Shown piece after piece: positions 38,901 to 50,700 of a stretch of DNA of 64,000 nt. This stretch comes from Deuterostichococcus epilithicus (Eukaryota; Chlorophyta; Trebouxiophyceae; Prasiolales; Stichococcaceae). The notes beneath the pieces are model-generated. The model saw only the letters and a list, made by a program, of their open reading frames with translations, was not told the origin of the DNA and ran no database searches. Each line of letters starts with the position of its first letter. Within the stretch, counting starts at the first letter, position 1. The translations under genes and the position numbers were made by a program. The stretch is taken from positions 124,001 through 188,000 of the forward strand of contig JAVTLE010000013.1 of the NCBI GenBank assembly GCA_033439295.1, given 5' to 3'.

Positions 38901-39720
38901 TGCTGCACGTGCGGCGCAATGCAACGCGGCTGGCGCCGCCGGCGGCGCTCGCGCCGCTGGGCGTCATGCAGCCGACGCCCTTCCGCGGCGACCTGCGCTA
39001 CCTGGCCGTGGCCTCCTCTGGCGACCCGCAGCGCCTGGCGGTCTGGGATACCGTGCGCAATGACACGCTGACGCTGGGTGAGGGCACGCGGCTTGAACCG
39101 TTTGCTGTGTCATGAGATGCACTGCAGTACTGCTGAAACCTCGGCAGCGCTGGCACCCGCGGCGGCCACAGTTGCGGTTCTTAGAGCTGCGACCATGCCT
39201 GTTGGCGCAGTCTGGCCGCGCAGACAGCCAGCCGGTTTGAAGCACGGTTTCTTGAAGCGAGCGTGAGGCAAGCCCGTGATGCTACCGGATGAGGTTTGCG
39301 CCTGCGCTGGTCCCACTCTCGGCGTGCGAGTCACATCAGGTTGCGCTATGTGACACCCTATCGGCCAGCGGCGCCCGCTGCATCGACCAGCGGCGCCCGC
39401 CGCGGCATGGTAGCCTGCCAGCCAGCCACCACCGGCCAGCTGTGATGCCCCCGTGCCCCAACCTGCCAGCTGTTCACATTCGTGCTTCCACCTTCCCCGC
39501 AGGCTACTTCTCGCCGAAAGACTGGGACGCGCCGGCGCACCTGCAGGCGGGGCTGTCGCCGCGCTGGTCGCCTGACGGGCGGTACCTCGCTTTTGACTCG
39601 TCGCACGTCTGGGGCACTGGCAGCCAGATGTACGTTGCCGGGGTGCAGCTGCTGGAAGCAGGGTGGGATGCCAGCGGCGGCGGCCGCGGCGCGGCACGGC
39701 GTCGCCCCGAGCAGCGGTGA
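35992..39720 (+). CDS. TolB/WD40-like beta-propeller protein
   Basis: 9 exons: 35992-36172, 36444-36521, 36834-36951, 37126-37226, 37506-37622, 37831-37997, 38374-38562, 38888-39077, 39503-39720 (TGA); 452 aa. The first intron is GC-AG (donor at 36173). Repeated blade-like motifs: GFHLFGYNDKTPWSADGSLM near the start, NISPDGAVATSLDFVRL, HPQFSADGRQIVFLYR, FGNDGRLLVADK, SPRWSPDGRYLAFDSSHVWG. The N-terminal GYxDKxPW block and the final SPDGRYLAF blade are typical of propellers found mostly in bacterial and algal proteins of unknown role. No signal peptide is seen. Start ATG at 35992 lies 107 bases after the GT31 stop, on the same strand. I cannot assign a substrate. The last 20 residues are Arg/Gly-rich and may be read-through past an unused donor near 39640. 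Confidence 0.82.
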
Positions 39721-40007
39721 GGCGGCGCTGACGCGCGGGCAACCTGCTTGAGTGGCCCGACGAGCAAGGGAGGGCCCGTGCCCGGCTGCGGATGGCAGCC
39801 TGCCCACTGGGTTGCCCAGGGTTCAGGGGTTAGGGCTGCAGGCGGGGAGGGTGCACCACGCGGAGGTGTGATGGGACGACTGCCCAGGCGTTTGCTTGCT
39901 GCTCGCCACTTGACATGACACCCCGAATCCGGTGCGCCTCAGTTAACTTTCGACACATGGTGTCAAAGCAGTTGTAGTGAACAATTCGTTATTGGCATTC
40001 GATGCAG

Positions 40008-41979
40008 ACGCGTCCTGCTGGACCTGGCGGTGCGGTCCGGCGCGACGCTCGCCAACCTGGCGGCGGGGCAGCTGCACGCCTCGCTGCCGCCGGCTGACGC
40101 ATTCACCGAGATCCACGCCTTCCAGGTGCGCACACCTGCCGCCGGTGCCCCGGGGTTCCCACAGCTCAGCTGGGGGCGCACAGCCCAGCCGCGGTGTCAT
40201 GTGCTGGTCAGGAGGGCCTCGCGGCAGCCGCAAAGCGCACGCACTGACAAGGCCGTAAAAGAGTCCAGGCCTGGACACCAAAAACTCAGCCGCTGAGCTC
40301 TGGACGCTGAAGGGGCGGCCAGCCCGGCATGCGCAGCCGCAAAGCGAGTGCTGTTGCCCACGCTGCAATTCCTGCAATCACATGCAGCAACACCTGGCTG
40401 TCGCTGCCTGCCCTTCGTTCCTTCTGGAGGTCATCCCTGCCGATGCTGGCCGCAGGCCGCCGCGCTGTCGGATCAGGCACGCGCACACATCAGCAGCCTG
40501 GCCAAGCGGCTGCGGCTGGCAGGCCGGCTGACACTGCACGAGGAGGCGGCCGGCATTGCCGACAACGCGACCGTCAGGGTCAACACGGGCGGCAGGTCCA
40601 GGTGGATTGGCTGGGTTGCTGGGCCCTCCTCGAAACCTGATCCCGCATGGACCGCTGTTCAGCCGGCACAGCATGAATGGCCTCGGCTGGCGCCGCGGTC
40701 GGCTGCTGCTGCTGCCGCTGCCGCTGCTGGTGTGCGTCAAACTCGTGGCCCACAGCATGAGTGATCTGCAAACAGAGTTGCCAGCTGGCGCTGCGGGCGG
40801 CTGATGTTCTTCGCCTCACATCGCGCAGCGCTTTCCGGCACTCTTCTTGCGGGCTTGTCCAGACAGTACTCGGTCCTCGGAAATCCAGAAATCCTAAACC
40901 CTTTTGCTTTCTCCGACAGGCGTGACGTGGACGTAGAGGAGCTGGCGAGCCTGCTGCTCGCGCCAGACGGCGGCGGCGGCCTGCACCCCGAGTCCGACGG
41001 TCGCTGGGCGCCGTGGCGGGCGGCGGGCGCCGATCGCCCGCCTGAGTTGCCGCAGCCAGGCGCCGCCACGGAGTTCGGGCACTGGGGGCTGGAGCGGGAT
41101 GTGCCGGTGAGGCCTCAGAGGTTGTATGGAAGGCTTTGTAGTTTGAAGCACACCGGATCTGGTGCCAAGCCGGGGAGCACCAGTGGCATCGGCTCGGAAA
41201 CTGCATTGCGCAGCCTGCAGAGCCTGTGATGTCCACAATTGGAGGTCGCTGTGCCGTGCCAGAGCAACCTGCCCGGGCTGCTGCACGGCGCGGGATGCAG
41301 CCACGGCCTGGGCGGCAGCGGCTCTGACGCTCTGTTGCATTTGCCGGCGCAGGGACTGGATCTGGCGGCGTGGCTGCAGGCGCACATCAGGCCCGAGGAC
41401 GATGTCACACTCGTGGCGGACCTGGGGGGGCGGGAGCATGCGCTGCTCGCCCGGCTGCTGGCTGCAGGGGCGCTGCCGCTGGTTGATCGGGTGCTGGTGC
41501 ACTGGCACACACAACATCTGGTGGGTTTTCTCACAACCAATTTTCCTTCAGACGTGCACCTGGCCTGAAGTCTGTGGGCTGATCCATGAATGTTGCGCCT
41601 CAATTCTTCTTCAGACACGAGGGGGTCGGGGAACTGGGGCGAGACCGCAAGCCGGCCCGCGGCCTGCCGTGACCGGCCGGGCAGCCCAGTCCATGTGCGC
41701 GGGCACCTCCAGCGGGCCTGCAGCGACGCACACAATGTCTGCGCCCCCACCGCTCACCGCCCCGCCGGGCTGCCCGCGGCGCAGACGTGGGAGTGGCCGC
41801 TGGTGTGGGAGGGCCTGGCCGCCGGCCTGGGCGTCGCCCTCGAGGCGATCGACCGGCCGGAGGACGTTGAGACAGCGCGGCGGGCGGCCTCCATCGGCGG
41901 CATGACGGCGCCGATGCTGCTAGACGCGGCAAACGCGGCGGCCCACCACCTGCAGGCGCACGTGAAGCGAGCCCTGTAG
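40008..41979 (+). CDS. FkbM-like SAM-dependent methyltransferase, divergent, 5' end unresolved
   Basis: Exons: 40008-40125, 40456-40595, 40920-41106, 41263-41520, 41785-41979 (stop); phases agree. The first listed exon lacks its own ATG. One possible start is ATG 39871 (MGRLP) spliced by a GC donor at 39888 into 40008, but this is only a guess. VLLDLAVRSGATL with AFTEIHAFQ fits the SAM-binding start of FkbM-type enzymes. VADLGGREHALLARLLAAGA with LVDRVLVHWH fits their second conserved block (usually DIEGxExxVL...L.EWH). Here Ile-Glu-Gly is replaced by Leu-Gly-Gly, so the active site has drifted. FkbM enzymes methylate sugars and natural products. The minus-strand neighbour at 42614-44180 is a related but better conserved methyltransferase. 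Confidence 0.7.
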
Positions 41980-42613
41980 GGGTTGCACAGCATGGCTGGG
42001 TCGGGCTGCCGGCAGCGCCTGGCGGCAGTTGCCACCGCCGACGGCAGTCGGCGGCGGCGGTGGCGGCTGGCTTTGGCGGCAGGCACCACGGGATTATTAG
42101 TCATGGGGCACTCGCTCCGGCTCTCATATGTCCAATCACAGGTCGTGTGGCACATTTGCAACGGCTGTCATTCCTTTTCGAAGTCGAGATTTTTTTGTAT
42201 GTAGGTCGACTCTCTCATCCCTATGCAAGAACTGCGCAGTGACAAGCTGAAGCGCTGATCTGGTACATGATGCGCTTGAAACGCCATCAAATTGAACCAG
42301 AATCTGTGACAGCCACCGACGATGTATTCTAGTGAGCTTTGGCTCAGGCAAGGTCTCATGTCAGTCATCTCTCACTGCGTCGATCACAGGGGTGGCGACA
42401 AAGAGTTGATATCTCAAGACGCGCCCCCTCTCGGTCACAGAGCAGTCATTGTATAGCGTGTTGTGCCCAAACTTCGGGATCGAAGATCCAACATCCTAGT
42501 TATCAGTGCAAAACACGTTGTCCATCAAAACTTCCTGATGCACTTGATCATATCTTTGCTCTTATTTCCAACACACCACACTTCAGTGCTCGAACTCTCA
42601 ACGATTCGCTGAG
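41980..42613. other. Convergent intergenic region between two methyltransferase genes
   Basis: The two genes point toward each other, so this holds their 3' flanks. It is less GC-rich, and no coding sequence or repeat was seen. Confidence 0.7.
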
Positions 42614-44180
42614 TCATGCCTGCTGCGGCGGCCTCCGGATGAAGAAGCCCTGCGCGTCCACCTTCACAAAGGCGTACTCGAGGCACACGGTGGCGGCCAG
42701 GTAGTTTGGTTCCACGGAAAACACGCGGTAGCCGGCGCGGGCCATGCCTCCAAAGAACCGCCGCAACATGAGCAGCCGGCCAGACCCGCCGCCTTCGATC
42801 ATGTTGGTATGGATTTCGATCAGGACTTGCGTGAAGGGAAGCGGTGCGCCAGCGTCGAGGAGCTCAGAGAAGACGGGCCACTCGCCGCCCTCAATGTCCA
42901 ACTTCAGGACGTCGATCCAGGTCACGTTGTTTGCGGCCATGCTGCGGGCCAGGGTCGTGAACTGGTCGCCCGCCGCGGCCAGGCCGCCCTCGCTGACGAT
43001 GCCCTGCTTGTGGAAGGTCACGCCGCTCGTGAGTTGCACCTGTAGTGCAGGGCCACCACAGAGAAGGTTCAGACCACAGTCAACAGGTTCATGCAACTCA
43101 ACGTACTATTGATGACAAAGGCTTGCGGCGAACGCTGTTCTGCCCTTTCAACGCCGATGCCCGGGTACCTGCGCTGGAATACGAATGTTCCGCAGCAGAT
43201 CGTATGCAGAGCACGTGCATGGGCAGAATCTCTGTGCAAGGCAGCAGCTCACCTTCCACTGCCGCTTGCGCGTGAGGGTGGGGTCGTAGGTGTGCATCTG
43301 GCAGTGCGGAAACTGCGCCAGGATAGCCTTCTCGAAGGACACCTCACCGTTGGATCCCACAGAGTAGACGACGCAGTCCCTGTGGGCCAGCAGCTGCCGC
43401 GCTGCGCACACCCACTTGCCTGCGCCATTGCATGAGGTGACCTGTCTGCCGAAAGGCGCAGCGGTATGTCCGTTCTTTGCCAGAACCACTCCACATGGTT
43501 CCAACATCATCGCAGCTGCGGCTCGATTCGTTTTCGGATTAACAGCCAGGCATCCCCTCAGCGCCGTGATGACAAGTTAATGAGCGGCGGCCGCAGCGGC
43601 AACATGGCCTCACCTCCGTCAAGCGGGTGGCCGACGCGCTCCCGGCTGGGGCAGCTGTAAAAGGCATTCATTAGGTACCATACGTCCACTTCGGTGCGCA
43701 GTTCGTCGTGGCTGTCGAGATACTGCATCGCTGTGTGCTGAGAGGCGTGGTAGGCAGCCTCAGCCGCGTCGTGGTCGAACACTGGCGCAATGGACGGGCC
43801 CCCTGCAGCCAGAGCGCAGCCATAGCTACTTAGATCTCCCAAAGCCGCCCTCCCGAGCTCATTTAAGGCCCCTGGCTGCACGCCTGACGGCGCAGCATGC
43901 ACTGTGATCCATGCATGTGCATGCTGCAAGCTCCAATCATGACACTCAGGGCGATAGTCAGGGCGTGAAGGTCAGACAGGATTTCCACGAAGACGCTCAG
44001 GTGAGCATCCCAGTCACCTTCGCGTATCACAGCTGTGGGCGCGTAAGCCCGTGCCGGCTGCCGGTGCCCCCCGATTATTAGCCCGACCAACAGCCCAGCA
44101 AATATCAGGAAGCAGTCGCGCAACGCGCGCAGCGGGGAGCCGTATGACCAAGCATGTCTCAGAGAGCTCTGGAAAGCCAT
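42614..44180 (-). CDS. METTL24/FkbM-like methyltransferase, type II membrane anchored
   Basis: 4 exons, minus-strand order: 44180-44018, 43802-43614, 43419-43253, 43039-42614; 314 aa. It begins MAFQSSLRHAW and has a signal anchor (FLIFAGLLVGLIIGG) around residue 25-40, so the catalytic part should face the Golgi lumen or outside. Motif I is CVVYSVGSNGEVSFE followed by MHTYDP; the second block is WIDVLKLDIEGGEWPVFSEL with FTQVLIEIHTNM; the end is YRVFSVEPNYLAATVCLEYAFV. These match the METTL24/FkbM superfamily of SAM-dependent methyltransferases. The substrate is unknown; many relatives act on sugars. An in-frame ATG further upstream (44252) is possible, but 44180 directly precedes the anchor. 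Confidence 0.88.
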
Positions 44181-44771
44181 GCGGAGATGCTGATCACATT
44201 GCTGGCCTTGGTACGGCACAGGGCAGTCGCTGAGCACCGGAACAGCCCACAAGCATTCCTTTGAAAGGTGGCGCCGCGATCACGGGAGTGGAAGCTTTCT
44301 TGGATTGACGAGTCTCACTTGCAGTGTGGTGTCTCGTCTTACGAGGTCCGCGCCTGCACCTTGCTGCCTCGCAACTGCTCACATCCACGTGGCGTGTCTG
44401 ACAGCCATCGACACCCCTGAGCGTTGTCGTGCAGTAAGAAAACAACTTCCTACATCGCACGGTTTCCACTGGCAACCTCTGACCACACCATGCCGTGGTG
44501 TGGATGGCGATCAGACCAAATTGACGGCTTAAATCACAACACTGGAATTTTACTTGCAGAGTTCACAGCCAAACCAAGCTTCCAGACATGTACAGGCCAC
44601 GTCATGGGTTGCCCTGTTTGCTACATGAGTATTACTCCACCCTCGCATGGAAACAGGCAACCTGACAGGCAGGCTGGGATGCCGGCTTGGCTGCGAAAAA
44701 GCCCACCCGCTTGCTGTGTTTGCATCCCAGCGATACCTTGCACCACCGCTTTCCTTGCACCACCGCATGGC
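44181..44771. other. Short intergenic region upstream of the METTL24-like gene
   Basis: 591 bases between the start of the METTL24-like gene and the stop of the PARP fusion gene, both on minus. It must contain the promoter of the former and the 3' UTR of the latter. No further coding sequence seen. Confidence 0.65.
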
Positions 44772-47700
44772 CTAATAATCATTCATCTGCTGCGGCTTCA
44801 GCTTAACCAGGTACTCTGGGAATGCCTGCATGCGGGAGGCATTGAGTGACAGGCCACTGATGTCTGCTCTGCATCCGCTCTGCGCAAGCCACCCCCTTGG
44901 AAAAGCTCGATGCTGCTGCACATCGATGTTTTGCCGAGCGCCGCAGTGGACGCTACACCAGCAGGGTGCATCCAGCGGCAATGACTGGCGCCGCATGTGC
45001 GCAACCACACATGCACCGTGAGCTCGTCACCTGACACAACAACCAGGTCGCATCATGATGGAACTTCAAAAGACGACAGCACACCTGCGAGTTGTCAAAC
45101 ACGGCCCACATGTCATGGCCGTTGCGGTCGCCGGAAGCGCTGTCGGCGCCCGCAGGCGGCCGCCGCGCAGGGCTGCCGCCCTGGGCCGCACATAAAGTCA
45201 TATTCATGCAGGAGGCCTGTCGTCATGCTGGTGGCGTGTTGACTTGCCTACAAACCCGGCCTGTCACTCCGACAGACGGTCATCACGCGGTGCACTCTGG
45301 CGGCGGCATCGTTCCCAAACCTCCACCGCCTCGGGCTGCCCACCATGGAGCAGGCTGCTGTCTGTGCCACGTCAGCCTCCGCCTGCTCAGCAAGCAGGCA
45401 GTAAAAGCCAATGCAGAGTCTGTGCAGCACATCATAAGGTGTAGGGTTTAGGGTTTGCACCGGCAGGTCTCGGCCCAGGGCAACCCGGCACAGCAGCAGC
45501 TGCGTGCACGGCTCATCCTCTGCGGCCGGCGGCTGCGTCTGCGAGCCGCCTCCAGGCGGCTCGACCTACAGTGCCACACCGAACCCCTTGTGAATTGTCT
45601 CAGAGCCACGCCTCATGCAGCCGCAGCCCGGGCCTGGGCGCGGACACGTGTTCGAGCGGCGTCCGAACCCTGTGGAATCTGCAATTCACGACTCACAGGC
45701 GCGGCGGCTGCAGGCAGGCGCACGGCGCGCCAAGCGCGGCTGCTGTTGAGGACTCTTGACCGCCTTGCGGCAAGAGATATGCATGGCTTCAGCAAGGCGT
45801 GCCTGTGTGGCATACAGCAGGGCGTGCGCGATGTCGCGGGCGAAGTAGGTGCCGGTGCCAAGGGTGCCAGTGTCCCGCGCCAGCCGCGTGTGAAACCCTT
45901 CCTCCCGGATGGTGGCAAGCACGCCTGCAGGTGGCGAGGGACGCGTCGCTGGCACGCCCTCGGGCGGGATCGGCGGCTGCCGCAGCAGCGCCCCGTGCTG
46001 GATCGGAATGTCTGCACAGCGGCTGATGGCGCACGGCTCCCAGGCCGGGCAGGGCAGTGCAACTCGGCAGTGCAGGGAATGCAGAGGTCCCCCCCTCCAC
46101 CTGCAGCGCTGCTGTGGAAGAGGAAGCGATTCTCTGGGCGATGGCAGCACAGCTCAGGGACTGCAGAGGGTTTCGCCCTCACCTGCATTGCTGTCGTGGA
46201 AGAGGAAGCGCTCCTGGGCGAAGCCGGCGGCCTGCACCACCTCCGCGCGGCGCATTAGAAATTTGGACCACAGGCGCAGGTTCTGCACCCGCTCGATGCT
46301 GAGGACCTCGGCCCGCGGCACCTGCGGCGCCAGTGTTGGACAAGTCTTGCAAAGCGCTCGTGCAGTGCAAGCAGATGTGGGAAGGCACTCTGTCCACAGA
46401 AGCTGCCGCTCGACAGCTGGCTCTTGACTTGCTGTTCTCGAGTCGCCCAGGGTGGTGGGGGCTCTGCGGTGCCAATTGGCTGCCCGGCGGCACATGCACA
46501 AAGTGGTGGCCCTCCAGGACGCCGCCTGCAGACCGGCAAGAGCGCGGCTGCTGAACAGGACCTCAATCCTGTCGAAACATCACCGAGATACGACCGAAAT
46601 GCTGAAAGGAAAAGGCATGAACCTCGACCCTGGCCACAGCGCTCCACGGCCGAGAGGACGGCTTCGGCCTCCTGCGCCTGCGCCAGCCGCAGTCGGTACA
46701 CAGCTGCCCTGACAGCCCTGTAGCACAGCGACACACAGTAGCATTGCGGACCTTGTCGCAGGGCCAGCACACCTGTCTTGACAGCCCAGTCGCAAGAACA
46801 GATGCGCAGCCGGCTTGGCAGCCCTGTAGCAGATTCTGACAGCGCAGCGGCCTTGATCGGGAAGGACCTGCCTTGGTGGCTTTTCAGCGATTTGTGAGCG
46901 CTTCACACGTCACGGCAGTGTGGCAGGGTCGGCGCCAGAGCTGCGGATGCGGGCTGTCACACCTGGACTCGGGGGTCGCAGCGCGGGCGGCGGCCGTCGC
47001 GCCGCGGTCGCGGCAGTCGATCAGGTAGTCGACGGCATCAGCGTAGTCGTTGCTGCAGTGGCTCAGCGCCGCCAGGGCGTCCTCTGGGGAGGTCCCCAAC
47101 TTTTTCCCGGCCGAGAGGATCGCGTTCGCAAAGCACTCCATGCGTGGTTCAGCGGCTGTGGCACGGGCAGGCAGCGCCTCTATCACGATCTGGGAACAGA
47201 CTCGCTGTACGGCGTCCCGTGAGCAGTCTGGCAGAGTGGGCCGGTTACAGGGGGGAGTTCGAACTGGGTCGAAATTCTTGCACAAGCGGCATGCACACCT
47301 GGCTGCAGGTCGAGGGCGGCAAGCTCCACGGTGGCTGCCGGGTCGTCGGTGGGCGCCCAGTGACACGGCCGCGGGGCGAGCGGTGGCATGCCGAGAGCGG
47401 CAGCGGCACTTTCGGCTCGCAGTGCCTGCACAGGAAAAGCATCGCCGGTCAGAAGTCTGCAATGCACCTATGTCTGGTCAGAAAGCATACCCCTGAAAGC
47501 AGCCGGTGATGACCGCCGCCGCCGGCGGCGTGCTGCCATGGACAGAGCTGCGGTTTGCACATAGTAATTTACCCAACCGGATGGGATGGGCGCCGGCCGA
47601 GCATGCTGGTGCCGAGCAGCTGAGCAGCAGAGCAGTAGCCGGAGCGAGTTATCCCTCCTAATGCATCTGAACACCCAAGCGACACCTTACCTGGATCTGC

Positions 47701-50700
47701 CGCTGAAGGGCGTCCCTCTCTGCCCGCGCCGCCGCCAGCGCCGCAGCCGCGCCCGTCTCCGAGCGCCCGTCGTCAGCCTCGTGCTTCATGCCGGGAACGG
47801 GCGCAGGGTCGGCTTCGTCGTCCAGCATGTACGGCCGCCTACGGCGCCGCCGACGAATCAGCAGCGGCTCGAGGCGCATGGCTTCGACGGGCGTCGCCGC
47901 ACAGTGACCCACCGTGCATGCAAGCGCCAGCATGCCGCCGCAGGGAGCAGCTGCCATCAGGCTGCTCCTCACTTGTACATTTGCCGCGTCCGCCGCGCGA
48001 CACCCCCTCGTCAACAAGCACGGACGTGCCACCGGCCTTGCAGCCCTTCGACCCTCGAGTCTTGCGGCGCCGATTGTGCAACAAGCCCCGCGCCATCCTG
48101 AGCTGTGACGTCGTCCTCGAACTCCTGGCCGCGCAGGCCAGCTGCGGTGCTCACAAGACGAATTGACACAGCGCGTCAAACTTGGGAGGGTTGGCGAACA
48201 GAGACGCTCACCCTGCGCTTCCGTCGGAATGCAAGTTCCGTCGCATTAACGCCGCTGCCGCTGCCGCTGCGACCATCCGAGTGGCCGCCGCATCCTCTGC
48301 ATCAACAGCCGCCGCTTGCGCGGCCGCCGCCGCCGCCAGCAGCTCCTGCGCCTGGGCGATGGCCGGCGGCTGCCCGTTCCGGGCGGGACCTTGCAAGCAC
48401 CACAAACGGAGGTTGAAATCAGCGCGCAGCGCCCGTGCAGAGCTGCCAGCTGCCGGCGGCCGCCCTGCCGGCTCAGGCCCCTGCTACAATCTCAGGAGCC
48501 AGGCCACGCCGCATGCCGCATGCCGCATGCCGCATGCCGCAACCTCGCTGCACCTGCTGAGGGCATAGAGGGCCAAACCCTAAACCGTTAAACCCCATGC
48601 GCCAACTGTTGGCACGCATGAGTGAGGCGAGGGCGACCAGAAGGTCGTGTTTGCTGTGGTGCTCACCTGCCGGAGCAGGAAGAGGGGCGCGGCTGCCCGG
48701 AAGCCAGCCGTGGCTGTTGGCGGCGCGTTCGAAAGTGGAGCGTGCTGCTGCCTGCATGTCAGGAGACAACGCATTTCCAGGCCCACCAGACGAGGCTCGT
48801 AATGCAGTTCCGGCAGCTCTCCGTGTGCCGCAGCAGCTGTGCGGCCGCAGCTCTGCGGTGCCTGGGATGACGGGACTCTTTCCTGCGCTTGCTTGCAGTG
48901 CTACCTGATCGGAGGCGAAAGGCGCAATCACCAGGGTAAGCCCAGCATGCAGCCTGTCCGCAGCTCAAGCATGTCAGAAAGAAGGATTTCGTGGCACTCC
49001 TCAGCTGAAACGGCCGAGAAAATGAAGCTGCCCGTCTGCATTGTATCAATGCTGGGACGCGATGTCAACAATCGCTAACACACGAATGCGCCTCCAGAGC
49101 CGCATCTCTGGAATCAGCCAACTCTGGACATTTTTGCTTTTCCGGATTAAAATCAAAGTCATCGTATCGCTGTGTGGAACACGCTTGCAAGAATTCTGCA
49201 TTCCTTCACTTGACCTGCGATCTTTCGATTGTTTCGACGGCATGTGCGCAAGCGGACTCACCTCAGAGTAGCGCTCCAGGTGTGGCGCATTGAACCGCCC
49301 CTCGTGATCGATGCGCAGGGGGCCGCCGATGCCGCCGCCCTGTGCCGTGTTGACGTGGACCGTCTCGCAGTGCAGCCTGAAAGGCAGCGGGGCAGCGGCC
49401 TCAGCACTTGCATATTGAGTTGATTTCAGGTTGCCACTCTCAAGCACTCTGGAGTTCATGTTTGTTTGCAGTGCTGCAGCAGGCAGTGCAGGCTGTAGAA
49501 GCATCACCCCGAGGGACGCCTAGGCGAGTCTCAGCGCAAGATGTTGGCAGCATGGTCGAAACTAAGGTTTGCGTACGGATGTTCCGGCCAGACAGCCGCA
49601 TCCAGCCTGCTTCTGGCATCTTAGACATCGCCGACTGCCCCTATTGAAGCTGATTTTGTCCACTGGGGCAACGGGCGCATCGCACATGGCTTGGATGACG
49701 GTGGTCAGGATGCCCTCGACGCAGAAGTCTGGCTGCCAGGTGCCCGGCTGGCCCGGCGGCGCCAGCACCGGCAGACAGAAGGCCCCGCCAGCGGTCACAT
49801 GGCCGGTGTACCTGCACGCCAGCACAGAGTTCAGTTGAAATCATCAAGGCGTATTGCAGAGGATGGACTCGCTCACAGGGCAAATCCCTGCTGCACAAGT
49901 TGCTACACAAGGGCGGCCAACGGATCTCGACAGGGAAGCTCACGACTCGTCCCTTCATCAGGCGTCGTCGGCAGAGGTGGCGCACGCGGCCAACATTGCA
50001 ATTCTCTGCCCAAACACAGGCATCAACACACACAGGCACCAGGTCGCACACGCGGCACAAGCTGCGAGCAACAGGGACAGGCTGTCATCGCTTGCGCACC
50101 AGACGCAGCGTGGCAGCACGATGCGCAGCGAGAATGGGTTCTCGGGGTAGTCATATGGAAACACTGCCTCCAGCAGCAGGTGGTCCTGCCCAAACCGCCA
50201 GGCCAGCTGCTCCAGGTCCTCGTTCAGCCGCCGGCCCGCTGCAAAATATCAGGGAGGGGGCAAAAGCGGAGTGAAGCCAGCGGTTCTGCCTTGGTAACAT
50301 GCCTCTTCTGTTTCCATGCCCCTGCCTGAAGGGCCAGTTCAGCTGCGCCGGGTCCTCGTTCAGCCGCCGGCCCGCTGCAAAATATCAGGGAGGGGGCAAA
50401 AGCGGAGTGAAGCCAGCGGTTCTGCCTTGGTAACATGCCTCTTCTGTTTCCATGCCCCTGCCTGAAGGGCCAGTTCAGCTGCGCCGGGTCCTCGTTCAGC
50501 CGCCGGCACGCTGCAGCGGAAATGTGAGAGCACGCCAGTTGCGAGAGGATTTGAGGTGAGTCAGTTTGGCCCTAGGCTCCTTGAGATGCTCCGGATGGTT
50601 GGAGACTCCGGCACCGGACGGACTCGTTGCTAGAGCCAGGTAACCCATTGCGGTGCCAACACGCTGTGTCAGCAGCGGGCAGAGAACAAATCCGGGTTGG

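Noticed and set aside
48508-48541. Repeat considered as a CRISPR-like array
   Set aside because: The units are only 7 bases with no spacers; it is a microsatellite in an intron.
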